64,000 nt of DNA from Semisulcospira habei (GCA_036245525.1 BTPG01000001.1:218391299-218455298); one strand, 5' to 3'. Shown: positions 43,535 to 55,389, counted from the first letter of the stretch. Made by a program: numbers and translations. Notes: generated from the sequence alone by a model not told the origin.

Positions 43535-44671
43535 GTGTGAACTGGATTTGCAGCTGTAGACGTGAACACCCGCACCTCCGATCAACTCTTTCTCGACTCT
43601 GACACCTCCTCTGTGCTTTACTCTGACCACCTCGCTATTCTCGTCTCCCTCAACCTACCTCCCCTGAAAAAAGCCTAACTCCTTGTCTCTCGCCGCAATC
43701 TAAAATCTGTCAACCGAGAGAGCTTCTTCGACGAAGCTGTCGACCTTCTCTTGGACCCCGCCTCCTCTCTTGATCTTGCATCCCATTTCGACTCCTCCCT
43801 TCGAAAACTTCTAGACACCCATGCCCCTGTCACCACCTGCTCCATACCCAACCGATCCCCCGCCCCCTGGCTCACTGACGACATAGCTGAGGCCAAGCGC
43901 GAGCGCCGACAAGCGGAACGCCGCTGGCGCTCATCCGACCTCACCATTCACAGACAGATCTAGATCCAAAGTCTGCAGAATGATCTCCGACTCCAAACGT
44001 AAACACCTTCAAAACAAAATCCTGGAATCAACTTCTTCCAAACCCTCGACGCTACCATAAACACACTCCTAGGCACTTCTAAAGACTCTCCTCTCCCCAA
44101 CACACACAGCAAAGAAGAACTCCCGTCCGCTTTTTCCACCTATTTTTCCGACAAAATTCAAACTCTGCGCTACACACTCGACACTCTGCCTTCTCCGCCT
44201 TGCCCTCCCGACTCCCCCCCCCCCATTTCCGGCACCCCCCCCCTCTCGTCCTTCCGCCCCGTCTCTCAGGATGAAGTCCTCAAGACTATAAAGTCCATGC
44301 CTCTCAAAACCTGCGAACTAGACCCCCCTCCCATCTTCTCTCTACCGGGACGGCCTTCCAAAACTTCTGCCATTTATTACCGACATCATCAACACATCTC
44401 TAGAGGACGGCTCCGTCCCCGATATCTTCAAGTCCGCCATCGTCCGTCCTCTCCTAAAAAAACACAACCTCGACCCAAACGAACTAAAAAACTATCGCCC
44501 AGTCTCCAATCTCTCTTTCCTGTCCAAGCTTCTTGAGAAGGTTGTTCTCAACCAGCTCAACCTCCACCTCGCCGACAACAACCTCCTCAGTCCCTTCCAG
44601 TCTGCCTATCGCATACATCACAGCACTGAAACAGCCCTTCTACATATCTTAAACGACTGCTTCTCTCGACC

Positions 44672-45476
44672 GACTCGGGCACCATCTCCCTTCTTACTCT
44701 ACTCGACCTCTCTGCCGCCTTCGACACTATAGACCACTCTATCCTCCTCCACCGCCTTCACCACTCCTTTGGCATCACTGACTCTGCTCACTCCTGGTTT
44801 CTCTCCTACCTCTCCGACAGACAGCAGTCGGTCACCATCGACGGCGTCTCCTCCAACCCAGTCACGCTCTTCTGCGGAGTTCCACAGGGGTCCGTCCTAG
44901 GCCCGGTCCTTTTCACACTCTATACCTCTCCCCTGTCCAGCATCATCCAGTCTGACCACATACACCACCACCTCTACGCTGAAGACTCACAACTACTAGA
45001 CAAAGACAAACTCGACAACACTCAGTCACTACTGACTCGCACGGCTGACTGCTACGAAGACGTGATAAACTGGATGACAGCAAACAAGCTTAAACTGAAC
45101 GACGACAAAACGGAAGCCATGCTGGTAGGCACTCGTCAGAAACTTTCCCAGCTCCCTCCCTCTCTCCACCTTCAACTCGACAGTACCCCCATCTCCCTCT
45201 CTGACTCGGCCAAAAACCTCGGCGTTATCCTCGATTCCTCTCTTTTCATGACCAGCTTCGTCTCCGCCACGGCCCAGGCATACTATTTCCACCTCCGCCG
45301 CATCAGTCAGATCAGAAAATACCTCACTACCGAAGCTGCCACCAAACTTGCTGTCTCTCTCATCCTATCTCGCATCGACTACTGCAACTCTCTCCTTTCC
45401 GGCCTCCCTCACTCCACCACTTTCACTCTTCAGCGTGTCCAGAACAATGCTGCCCGCCTCGTCCTCAGAAAGTAAA
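44672..45476 (+). pseudogene. L2-like reverse transcriptase with altered active site
   Basis: Open for about 267 codons. SLLTLLDLSAAFDTIDHSIL (motif A) is intact; WFLSYLSDRQQSVTIDGVSS, CGVPQGSVLGPVLFTLYTSP follow. The catalytic box reads HLYAEDSQL (YAED at 44975-44986) where YADD is required, so the first catalytic aspartate is glutamate. Then ANKLKLNDDKTEAMLVGT, AKNLGVILDSSLFM, LSRIDYCNSLLSGL, VQNNAARLVLRK and a stop. Upstream fingers (KNYRPVSNLSFLSKLLEKVV) are in another frame. Confidence 0.87.
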
Positions 45477-45673
45477 AATCCGACCACATCACTCCCCTGC
45501 TCAAACTCCTTCACTGGCTTCCCATCCCCCAACGCACCCAATACAAGATTCTGTCTCTCTCCTACAAATCCCTGAACAACTGCGCTCCTACCTATCTCTC
45601 AAACTTACTTCACCCCTACATTCCTCCCCGCTCCCTCCGCTCCGCCTCCGACCCTCTCCGCCTCCACATCCCC

Positions 45674-45727
45674 CGCACCAAACTCAGCACTTTCGCCCCC
45701 CGCACCAAACTCAGCACTTTCGGCCCC
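45674..45727. repeat. 27-bp tandem duplication in the LINE tail
   Basis: CGCACCAAACTCAGCACTTT starts at 45674 and 45701. The nine added codons keep the frame. Confidence 0.95.
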
Positions 45728-46023
45728 CGCTCCTTCTCTGTATACGGTCCATCCACCTGGAACACTCTCCCACTCTCTCTCTCCGTCAGAAACACTCTCT
45801 CTCCTCCTTCCAGTCTGCCCTCAAAACTCACCTCTTTCAACAGTTCTAGCACTATATCACCAGACCCCCACCCCAAGCTGACTGTCGTAATGTATTTCAC
45901 TATTTGTGGTACGAGAGTCGTTGTCTAAAGCGTGCGCATGCGTGCGCGAGTTTTGAGTGCGCGCTTAGAGTTATAATTATTATAAGATAAGCGCATTATA
46001 AATACCGTAATTATTATTTATTT

Positions 46024-46483
46024 AAGTCCGGCACACAAGTCCATGCAGTGAAAAACCTCAGGTTAGAAATTAAATTTGTAGTTCCGTCAGAATCATTGTT
46101 TGGCAGATTTTATCATTCACACTTATATAAGTAAATATTTCTCAAGCTGAGAAGGTCAAAGGGTGCTGGAATCAGGTTAAAATGATCGACATGTTACCCG
46201 TATTTAAAACGTCCACTGTGAGTCATTAAATCACAAGGATGGTAGAAAAGGTAAGTAGAATCATGCTGACACAATTTGGGGAGGTGAAAGAGAGTTCAGT
46301 CTATGACTGTCAACGCATCTACGCCATATATCTCCATAGCTTGCTTTACACAGACAGCGGGTGTTTTATTGTGGCAAGTGAGAGCTATTTAATATCGTGT
46401 TTATTGCACAAATTGTTTGTACTGGTCCGATATTTTGTCTTTCAGTCATTGTTCATGGATACACACAAACATCTTTACTCATG
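46024..46483. other. unannotated spacer
   Basis: Nothing recognised. Confidence 0.4.
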
Positions 46484-46580
46484 CAAACACGCACGCACGC
46501 ACGCAAGCACACGCACGCATGCACGCACGCACGCACACACACAAGCATGCACATGCACACGCACGCACGGGCGCTCGCAC
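46484..46580. repeat. imperfect GCAC/CA repeat
   Basis: CGCACGCACG words with GCATG interruptions. Confidence 0.9.
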
Positions 46581-46879
46581 GCAGAGATACAGAGTGTAAA
46601 GTACAAAAACACCACTGCATATAATATTTAAGCAAAACGTGAAGATGCAATTTAAATTCGCTGACAGGCCATTAGGCACATTCATGCTGACTTAATTTGT
46701 GAGAATTAGCACAAACAATGTTCAAACCATATCATATGGTTAAATTAAGAACAATCAAAATCTCATTCTCAATCGAGCGTCCAGTATCATTCTACTCATT
46801 GCCGTTTTATTACAACATTTACGTTCCACAAAAAATGAGGAGAGAAAGGAGGGTACATACAACCAAGAAACAGGAGCCC

Positions 46880-46964
46880 ATTAGCTGTCGGTAGCGCTTT
46901 TTGCCGAAGTGATTCCTGCAGGAATCACCTCGACAAAAAGCGCTTTCGACAGCCAAAGGTTTAA
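46880..46964. mobile_element. family C hairpin MITE, copy 2
   Basis: AGCTGTCGGTAGCGCTTTTT and AAAAAGCGCTTTCGACAGCC pair around TGATTCCTGCAGGAATCA. The right end is the TTAA at 46961-46964. Confidence 0.8.
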
Positions 46965-47041
46965 CTCTTTCGAGACGTGCCGCATCCGGATTCGCGGGTT
47001 TACGCCGCGAATCCGGATGCGGCACGTCTCGAAAGAGTTAA
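46961..47041. mobile_element. family D hairpin MITE, perfect copy
   Basis: 81 bp: two exactly complementary 37-base arms (TTAACTCTTTCGAGACGTGC outward) and a 7-base loop GTTTACG. The left TTAA is also the right TTAA of the family C element beside it. Confidence 0.9.
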
Positions 47042-47206
47042 AAGTAAAATGTTTGACAATTGCATTGCCTGGATTAATTGTTGAAAAACAGCCAAGCACT
47101 TTAGCAAATTGTACGAGACATAGCTTCTTGTTTCCAAAAGTTATCTTCTAAAAATACGGACCAAGATGTAAAACACATTTACGTCCTCTGACTGAGGCTT
47201 TGAACG

Positions 47207-47271
47207 TGCCCTGGTCTGTGATTTTGGGCCTGACGGCCTGGAGCAATCCGCTTCAAAACCACAGACCAGAG
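47207..47271. mobile_element. family A hairpin MITE
   Basis: CCCTGGTCTGTGATTTTGGG and CTTCAAAACCACAGACCAGA; the inner arms GGCCTGACGG have diverged. Confidence 0.65.
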
Positions 47272-47504
47272 GTCAGTTGCATGAGTGAGCTTAGTCTTGC
47301 GCCAGCCACCAAGCAAGGTGCTCCCGCTATAGCGAGCAGGGCTAAACTCACTCAAGACAACTGGCTCCAGGGCACAAATTTGATCTGTCCCTGTCCTCAA
47401 CATTCTCATCAGGATGTGGATGTACATACGGCTGACCTGTGCCAGTAATGAGCTCATAAGTTGTTTTTGTTGAGCATCTAGAATCTTTGTCTGCAACTGT
47501 ACAT

Positions 47505-47532
47505 GTAGCTCATGAGAATGTGTGTCTCTTAA
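47505..47532. mobile_element. family E right half-arm
   Basis: TAGCTCATGAGAATGTGTGT followed by CTCTT without a clear left arm. Confidence 0.5.
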
Positions 47533-47759
47533 GATGGAGGGAGCTTTCTCAGTGACTGTGCGTGGTTTCGCAGGTCCCCGTTTTGAATGTCTGGTGTGAA
47601 AAAATTTGCCAAAGGAAAAAGAAAAAAGAAAAAAAAAAAAAGAAAAGCCAAAACATCAATTTCTGTCGGGGCAGAAAAAAGCACAAAAAAACACAAGCAT
47701 CTCCTGAGCAAACGCTCCACTGAACGACGAAAGTTCCTCAACCAACCCACTCGGTCTAT

Positions 47760-47824
47760 AGGAAGCATAGATTATCATGAGCCCCTGCAGCCGCAGGGGC
47801 TCATGGGGATCTAAGCTTCTTGCT
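47760..47824. mobile_element. family E hairpin MITE
   Basis: AGCATAGATTATCATGAGCC and GGCTCATGGGGATCTAAGCT; centre CCTGCAGCCGCAGG. Confidence 0.75.
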
Positions 47825-48122
47825 GGCATGGAACGCACCCATTATTTCACGTCTCAGAAGGATAAAAGTCATCCTGGATTAAACAAATGGCTTTGACTCG
47901 AGTCTTGCTTTTCAACGCCTGTTAACGAGATTGTACCAGATCGAGGCAGCTTTACCGGAAGCTGCGTGGGAGAGTGGCGCGATTGTCTTTGTTCGGCACC
48001 ATGACAAAATGGTCGAACGCGTGCGTGAAAAGGGCAATGGTTCGTTTAGCGATCTTCACATTAACAATGGCTGACCCAAGACAAACGTGAACTGACTTTA
48101 CAGAACTGATGAATCCTCTCTC

Positions 48123-48727
<605 letters not shown>

Positions 48728-48822
48728 GATCGACCATGACAGTTCAAGGGTGGTGCCAGAATAGCTTGAAGCCTCTAAGCGCTAAGCTTTTCTGGCACCA
48801 CCCTTGAACTGTCATGGTTGAT
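48728..48822. mobile_element. family B MITE, second subfamily
   Basis: GATCGACCATGACAGTTCAA and TTGAACTGTCATGGTTGAT; the tip has lost its GGCGCC symmetry (GAAGCCTCTAAGCGC). Confidence 0.78.
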
Positions 48823-49074
48823 GTGTCTTGGGAACTGTATTCATTTATGGTTTCTTTCTCATTTTGTAATTTTTGCAAATTCGACCTAAACCTCCGCTTT
48901 AAACGACGTGGAGACCCTTACTGCTAGACATCTGAGAGTGACTTAGTTTCGCAAAACACAGATATGAATTAGATCAGTAAGAGATGCAATGCCTCAGTAG
49001 TCCTTGCAACACAGTGGCGCTCTTAAGGTTTTATTCATTTTGTAGGTCGTTGAAGTTTGCTGACCATCTTTGTT

Positions 49075-49285
49075 TTAACCCCGTCGCTGCTGTCAAAATA
49101 CGAGCATCACCCAGCAGAAAGAAAGAGCTTTATGAGCCCGTGTATATGCGTCGGACTCATGATGTTTTTTTGCATCGTGCTGGCCCAAGTCATATCCGTG
49201 TTCCTTGAGTGAATGGAGTATTTGGCGTTGAATTTGCCTTGGTTCTAAAGACATAATTTGTGTCCTTGGGCATTGAAGAGTTTAA
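49075..49285. mobile_element. family E MITE, full length, old
   Basis: TTAACCCCGTCGCTGCTGTC at 49075 and TTAA at 49282. The core near 49117-49190 is weakly paired. The right flank TTTGGCGTTGAATTTGCC matches the long copies. Confidence 0.65.
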
Positions 49286-49335
49286 GGCCTGTAATATCTT
49301 GAACCCCAAGGGAAATTTGACTACTACGAGACCGT

Positions 49336-49395
49336 TTTTTTATGAGCTCCCACAACCTGGCACTGGTACACGAGACTCTGTGCCTCTTGCAGATA
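49336..49395. mobile_element. family E piece
   Basis: GAGACTCTGTGCCTCTTGCA is the right arm; the left arm is only TTTTTTATGAGCTCCC. Confidence 0.5.
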
Positions 49396-49575
49396 TGAGA
49401 CGTTCGCTAGGGAATTGAGACGGACTAACGTGGCAGTTATGCGGGATGACTGGCCTTGTAAATATGATCCTCCGGGGGCATAAAAAACACGATTATCCTT
49501 GCCCCCAAATTGCCATGCCAGTGCAGAAGGCATCATGCATAGCCATTTTAATCTCCCAGCTAGACTTGCCGTCTA

Positions 49576-49640
49576 CAAGAGGCATAGATTCTCCTAAGCC
49601 CCTGCAGCTGCAGGGGCTTATAAGAATCCATGCCTCTTGC
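49576..49640. mobile_element. family E hairpin MITE
   Basis: AAGAGGCATAGATTCTCCTA and TATAAGAATCCATGCCTCTT; the centre CCCCTGCAGCTGCAGGGG is a perfect palindrome. Confidence 0.8.
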
Positions 49641-50263
49641 TTGGGAGGTATCGGAATGAGACAGTATTCAAGGAAGTGTTTGGGGATGCAGTCTGTAACT
49701 GACAACGCCAAGTTCTTTGTCGAAGAGTCGGTCACGAGAGAGAAAAAATATCAGTGACGTCCCGACAAATTGTGACAAGTTTTAAAGAAAATTCTCGTCA
49801 GAAGGATATAAAAATAAATATTTTTTTTTAAAGTTACATTTTTTTTAGAGGCCATGATGTTTTTTCTTTCTAGAGAATGTTTCTAACCCTATTTACAAAG
49901 TGATAAGTGCTATTTTTGTTTGCCCGTACACGTTACATTTACACAGTGCTCCTCTATATCTGGTTTGTATTTCCAGCGATCTGACTGCTCAAATGTATAT
50001 TGATCCTAATATGAATGTTGCAGAAGAATGATGGTCGTGGTAAATTAGTTTAAGATACTACAAGACTTCTAGTGGACTGTGACGAGTTTTCTACTAAAGT
50101 GAAGGGGTAATTTCATAAACTTGACAGGGGCGAAAACAAATTAAATTTTGGGGCATTTGATTTAGAAAAGGGAATTTATTCAACGTCACAATTTTCCTGA
50201 CAAAATTAGTGAAATGACAAGGTGTGGAAACATTTACCTTTGAGAACTTACTATTATGTTTCT
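49641..50263. other. AT-rich spacer
   Basis: Nothing recognised. Confidence 0.4.
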
Positions 50264-50378
50264 ATTGTGTAAACAAATTATGTTTAGCAAAGTCGTAAAG
50301 TCAGTCGTACTTCTTTAGAAAGTTCTGAAGGAGTACGACCGACTTTACGACTTTATGTAAACATAATTTGTACACACA
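50264..50378. repeat. single-copy foldback
   Basis: Arms AAAGTCGTAAAGTCAGTCGT and ACGACCGACTTTACGACTTT, extended by AACAAATTATGTTTA and TAAACATAATTTGTAC. The loop is about 20 bases. Confidence 0.8.
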
Positions 50379-50458
50379 CTGAGAATTATTATGCTCATTT
50401 AAGCTGGACTTTTTCTCTGTCTCGTGTTTTGCATAATGTCATGGAGATAATAGAATTA

Positions 50459-50696
50459 TTAACTCATTTAGCCCGATAATAGAATGATTAACTCATTTAA
50501 CTCATTTATTTCTCAAATTTTGGAGGCGTCATCTAATGACTATGCATCAGTTGCACGAGATGGATCGACCATGATAATTCTAGGGCAGTGCCAGATTAGC
50601 TTGGCGCCGACAGGCGCCAAGCTAATCTGGCACTACCCTTGAATTATCATGGTTGACCCATCTCCTGCTTTAGGGCGTCAGGGCTGAATGGGTTAA
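50459..50696. mobile_element. family B MITE, full length
   Basis: TTAACTCATTTAGCCC at 50459 and GGGCTGAATGGGTTAA ending at 50696 are terminal inverted repeats. The core 50563-50658 is almost perfect. Near the left end a TTAACTCATTTA block is duplicated (50488-50510). Confidence 0.85.
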
Positions 50697-50895
50697 AACG
50701 TATCAGTAAAGTCATTGTTAAGTGTGAAATGCGTTTATGTGTGTATATATTTTTAGTAAATATAGGAGACGTGATTGAAGATTGTGACACGTACCTGCCG
50801 GCAGTTTTATTCGTCAGACTTTGGCATTTAATCCGTGCTATATATATTTATATATTTATAATATATACATTATTTTCATTAATTAATATAAATTA

Positions 50896-51009
<114 letters not shown>

Positions 51010-51044
51010 TTTAATGATGTAGTAAGCCATTCCGAACCATATAT

Positions 51045-51097
51045 GTGTGTAGGTCTGTGATTTTGGACATTACGGCAAAATCACAGACCAGCACATG
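51045..51097. mobile_element. family A hairpin, shortened tip
   Basis: TGTAGGTCTGTGATTTTGGA and GCAAAATCACAGACCAGCAC. The inner GACCTTACG arms are reduced to one ACATTACGG, so the hairpin has a very short stem. Confidence 0.7.
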
Positions 51098-51234
51098 TTT
51101 GGCAATTTAAGTTAAGGGCTTAAAGCATGTTTTGACGTATTCTGTCGGCAGTCATTTAGATGTTTGGAGTTGTTGGCGATAACTGAAGTGAATTGCCGTT
51201 TGATCTGGATAGGTGTGTGTAGTCGTACCGTCAG

Positions 51235-51239
51235 CCCCC

Positions 51240-51297
<58 letters not shown>
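51235..51297. repeat. poly-C to poly-A tract
   Basis: 26 C followed directly by 37 A. Confidence 0.93.
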
Positions 51298-51298
<1 letters not shown>

Positions 51299-51461
51299 CA
51301 AAAAAGAAAAGAAAAAGGAAGAAAGAGAAACATTTGTGTATCTTTTTAAGTAGTTCGCGGATCTGAAATTGCATGGCCGGGGGCCATATACTCATACTCT
51401 TCTAAACTCAGTTAGCCTTCTCCAGCAGAGCAGAAGCGAGTCATTGAAGGCAGTCCTTATG

Positions 51462-51511
51462 GGAATATGTTATAAGCCCCTGACGTTCATGAGAATTTAT
51501 GTCTCTTGCAG
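51462..51511. mobile_element. family E piece
   Basis: GAGAATTTATGTCTCTTGCA is the right arm; the left arm is decayed. Confidence 0.5.
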
Positions 51512-51550
51512 ATGAAGGGCGGTGTTGCTTTTCTACCAAAACCAAACAAT

Positions 51551-51754
51551 TTAACCCATTTAGCCCAGACACCCTACAGCACGAGATGGATTGACCATGA
51601 TAATTCAAGGGTAGTGCCAGATTAGCTTGGCGCTATCAGGCGCCAAGCTAATCTGGCACTACCCTTGAGTTAGCATGGTTGATCCATCTCCTGTATACGC
51701 TACATAGGCGTTAGATGACATCTCCAAAATGTGTAAATGCGGCTGTGGGGTTAA
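51551..51754. mobile_element. family B MITE, full length, inverted
   Basis: 204 bp, TTAACCCATTTAGCCC to GGCTGTGGGGTTAA. The longer flank (TACATAGGCGTTAGATGACA) lies on the right, opposite to the 50.5-kb copy, so these neighbours are in inverted orientation. The core palindrome spans 51590-51682. Confidence 0.85.
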
Positions 51755-52383
51755 ATGTGTTACAGTTTTATGTGTAGCGGTATGATCATCATCAGATGAG
51801 AAATTAGAGGTTGGCTATTTCAACATCCACACACGAGAAGTGGTATAGGACGTCGAGATACACGTGGTGCTTTTCTTCTTCTTTTTTTTTTTTTCATAGT
51901 TTACATGTAATATGTATCAGGTGCATTGTGACAGTGCTGCAGCTTCAGTATGTATACATGCATACGAGAACCTTTTATGACCACAGATGCGCAAGTACAA
52001 ATCTGCTATTCACCCTGGATTGCATAACTACAAGCAACCTGTCTTTATAGACGTACATACATGTTGAACATTAGTAACACGACTTGTCTCAGTTTCAGCA
52101 TCACTGCTTCGTACTGTCTGGCATGTACTCTAAACTTTCCCGACAACATAATAGGAAAGCGGTCACCTAAAACTGCTACTGTGCGATTTTTGTTGTTGAC
52201 AATACTAACCGAAGCATGACATTTTTAATGGCAGATGAGTTATCCAAACAAGCGGGTATCAGGTGGCCCGTACAATTGTTAGTTCAGCCAAACCACATCT
52301 CCCTAGATTTGTTGTTGACAAAAGCAACCCATGCATGAAAACGAGAATAATTTTCTTCCCAGAGCCATTTACAGAACACAGTT
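51755..52383. other. unannotated spacer
   Basis: Nothing recognised. Confidence 0.4.
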
Positions 52384-52475
52384 CGAACGTAATAGACGAA
52401 GGGTAGTGCCTGATTAGCTTGGCGCCTGTCCATGCGCCAAGCTAATCAGGCACTACCCTTGAACTATCTCGATTT
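52384..52475. mobile_element. family B MITE, variant arm
   Basis: AGGGTAGTGCCTGATTAGCT and AGCTAATCAGGCACTACCCT match each other but share CCTGAT in place of CCAGAT, so the change is present in both arms. Confidence 0.75.
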
Positions 52476-52767
52476 GTACTTCTACAATGTAGTGGGACTT
52501 CTATGAGGTATATTTACATTTAGTACGCGGTTGTAAACAGTTGGTCCTGGAATTAAAAGATGATGGAGAGATGATTTACAAAACAAAAAGAACGCATCTG
52601 GTTGCTAAACTAATAACATGTTACACAGTTCATCTGAACCTCATGACTTGAGCATCATTCTTAGCTATAGTAATCCATGCATGAAAACTCAATACAAAAT
52701 TGGATAACGATATGTGCGGCATTGAGGTTCTTCCAGAAGACACAAATAAATGATGCATATTTTGTCC

Positions 52768-52981
52768 TTAACACATTGTACCCGAGGACCGAAATCCCCA
52801 TTTTTTGAAGGTGTCCTTTGAAAGACTGCATTACAATTCTAGAGACAGATCGAGCATGATAGTTCAAGGGTGGTGCCAGAATAGCTTGGCGCCTATGGGC
52901 GCCAAGCTATTCTGGCCCCACCCTTGAACTATTATGCTCGATCCTTGACTTATTGTGGTGTGTCCGGGCTGAATGATTTAA
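52768..52981. mobile_element. family B MITE, second subfamily, full length
   Basis: TTAACACATTGTACCCGAGG at 52768 and GGGCTGAATGATTTAA ending at 52981. The core 52849-52943 pairs GATCGAGCATGATAG with its complement. Confidence 0.85.
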
Positions 52982-53174
52982 GCGCATGTCCTCTTTATTG
53001 TTTAACGTTATTACACCTAAATACACGCTTTTGTGGCTGTTTACAAAAATAACTCATTATATGAAAACCCAATACAAGATTACATAATGCAATAAAGCAT
53101 GCAGCATCGCATTGTACGCTGATATTTCTTCAGGACTAGAGTCAGCAACATCGTTGTTAACAGAATCAGTTTAC

Positions 53175-53218
53175 CAACACACCCCAGAAAAGATAATAAT
53201 AATAATAATATAAAAAAA

Positions 53219-53250
<32 letters not shown>

Positions 53251-53665
53251 ATAGTATTAATATGGCGCATTTCTCATACTTATAATATAACTCAATGCGC
53301 AGGACATAACCGCGAACTGAACCCACAAGCACGCTCACGTGAATCACGCGCATTTCCTCACACACTGTACATAAACACAGAACATTCACGTGGTGCTCAA
53401 GCGAGCTACTGAAATTTTTGGAAATTAAATTTTTTAATTTTTTTTATTTTTGAAATTTGATTAAGTGGACTGAAATTAATACCAAATTCGCGGGGGAACT
53501 AGAAAGAGCCGGAGTACCCGGAGAAAGAACCCCCGACGGTCCGCCCGAATTACTGGTGACACTTACTAGAGGAGAAAAGTCTGACGCCGGAACCGTGTAT
53601 CGAACCTCGCACCTCTTGCATTGGTGGCAGGCGCTTTTACCGCTGCGCCACGGACCGCCCCACCG
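53175..53665 (-). mobile_element. tRNA-derived SINE, complete
   Basis: On the minus strand the head (53664 down to about 53590) reads GGGGCGGTCCGTGGCGCAGC, with an A box GTGGCGCAGCGG and a B box GGTTCGATACA. A central GGGTACTCCGGCTC block (about 53505-53520) follows, then CACGTGAGCGTGC. The tail is GCGCCATATTAATACTATG and ATT repeats. Pol III transcription is the expected mode. The tail resembles that of the L2-like LINE at 46.0 kb, its likely mobilising partner (inference). Confidence 0.8.
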
Positions 53666-53955
53666 GTTATTATATAGGCGCTTTACCCAATTCTGCGAAT
53701 CGGCTCAAAGCGCCGTGAACTGAACCCAACACGCACGCTCACGTGACACACAATCATTCACTCTGAAGACAAACACAGTACAAGACGAACACGTACACAG
53801 GACATTCAGGTGGTGCGAAGAGTCAGTTCAGCTACTGAGGTTTCGGAAATTTTGTTCGCTTGTATTTGAAATTTATAAAGTGGCGTGAAACCGGTACCAA
53901 AGTGGAGGGGAGGAAGAGCGGCCGGAGTACCCGGAGAAAGACCCCCCCCCCCACC
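53666..53955 (-). mobile_element. second SINE of the same family, headless
   Basis: It has the same body (GGGTACTCCGGCC near 53920-53933, CACGTGAGCGTGCGTG) and the same GCGCCTATATAATAA tail as its neighbour, but no tRNA head. Its tail abuts the neighbour's 5-prime end. The missing head was lost by 5-prime truncation or replaced by the C-run (53941-53952). Confidence 0.72.
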
Positions 53956-54467
53956 CCCCACGATGAGGTGATAAATAAAGAGATAAAATACCACCTTGTG
54001 AGACTTCGCTTTTGCTCTGATCGTAGAAAATTTTGGCTTTCGAATGTTAAAGTATCTGTCTTCTGGAAACATATATCTTGAGTTTGTTCTCTGTGTTTGG
54101 CGATTGATTTGGTGAGCAGCGCATTCTTTACAATTTGCGACAAACTGTCATTTTCAGCCATGTAAAAAAATAAGAAAAGAAAACATTTTTATGTTTCTTT
54201 CGTTAAGAAACAGACAAAGAACGATTTGTTGCTTTTTGACACTCGTCGCAAATTGTCCAGAATTTGCTGCTAAGCAACCGTCGTATTTTTGTTTCACCTA
54301 ACATTAACCATGAAACATGATTCTCAGCAGAAACCTTAGTGTCTCGCTCTGAAGGTCGAACAAATTAACAGAAGTGTATTGAAGTATTATCTTTCCATTC
54401 CAGCAATGTAGAAGCTAACCTGGCAATTACCATATGGTAATAAATCAAACCCAATATGTCCGGCCTC
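53956..54467. other. unannotated spacer
   Basis: Nothing recognised. Confidence 0.4.
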
Positions 54468-54534
54468 TGAGAGGCATAGATTCTCATTCGGGCCCTACAG
54501 CTGCATGGGCTATTGAGAGTCTATGCCACTTGCC
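54468..54534. mobile_element. family E hairpin MITE
   Basis: AGGCATAGATTCTCATTCGG and TATTGAGAGTCTATGCCACT; centre CTACAGCTGCATG. Confidence 0.68.
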
Positions 54535-54608
54535 GGCAAGGATTAGCCCCATTTAACTCGGATCTCTGCTCTTTGACGAAAGAAATCATCGGAGGTTACA
54601 GTCTAATG

Positions 54609-54690
54609 TTAACCCTTACATCTGCAAGAGGCATAGATTCTCATGAGTCCCTGCTTCAGCAGGGATTCATGAAAATCTATGCCTCTTGCT
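54609..54690. mobile_element. family E hairpin MITE, TTAA left end
   Basis: TTAACCCTTACATCTGCAAG puts TTAA only 15 bases from the core. GGCATAGATTCTCATGAGTC and GATTCATGAAAATCTATGCC pair; centre CCCTGCTTCAGCAGGG. Confidence 0.75.
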
Positions 54691-55162
54691 GGCAAGTGGC
54701 GGCCTCATTTACATCCTCTGATTTTGGGAGTCAAACTAGCTTAAGTGTTCGGCCGTTTAAGTATGTGACTGATTAGGCAATAAATCGAAGCAGATTTGGC
54801 CTTGTGTGTGCATTTGTCGCCATACGCTGTGATTAAGCCGACAAATATGCGATCGCTTTCACAATCAAACGCGCTACAGAGCTCCACTGACCGCAGATAA
54901 CAGAAGAGTTTGCCACTTGATTGAGTTCATGGCGATCTGCAATAGCTGGAAGGCATATGTCAAGAGAGCTGCGCGGCAGTAAATGCAAACTCGCGAGGCC
55001 ATTGGCTGAGCAAATCTGTCAAGCGTTCTGGATTGGTGAAAATTTTTGGGAAAAGCTGAAGCAATATTTGGCTTTTTGATAACCAGAGGCAGTTTTAACT
55101 TAAAGCCATCATAACCTACTCTGTCTAAAGTATGCAGACGTAAGAAAACCCTTGATCATTAA

Positions 55163-55232
55163 AAGGAGGCATAGATGTTTTTATGAGCTATGAAACTGAA
55201 CTGGTTTATAAAAATGTATGCGTCATTTTGCT
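55163..55232. mobile_element. family E hairpin, diverged
   Basis: GGAGGCATAGATGTTTTTAT and TATAAAAATGTATGCGTCAT still pair, with GTTTTTAT in place of TCTCATG in both arms. Confidence 0.6.
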
Positions 55233-55286
55233 GATGAGTGTTGTCTGCCTGGGGATTAAGGAGGCACTTTCTTGGGAAGAAAAAAA

Positions 55287-55354
55287 TGGCTGGTCGTTGG
55301 TGTTGGACCTAAAAGCCTAGAACCTTAAGTTCAAAATCAGTGATCAGCGTACAT
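55287..55354. mobile_element. family A hairpin, decayed
   Basis: GCTGGTCGTTGGTGTTGGAC and TTCAAAATCAGTGATCAGCG. Confidence 0.5.
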
Positions 55355-55389
55355 AACGTTTGACTCGATGACTCTTCACACCAACCAAT

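Larger units (their letters stand above)
43550..46023 (+). mobile_element. L2-like LINE, decayed
   Basis: Order: end of endonuclease (LYSDHLAILVSLNLP near 43612-43665), a linker with WLTDDIAEAKRERRQAERRW, reverse transcriptase (about 44400-45475), the C-terminal tail (LPIPQRTQYKILSL, PRSFSVYGPSTWNTLP), and a 3-prime tail with AGCGCATTATAAATACC and ATT repeats. Multiple frameshifts and stops. Coding is strongly C-rich, unlike the minus-strand L2-like LINE, so it is a different subfamily. Confidence 0.85.
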
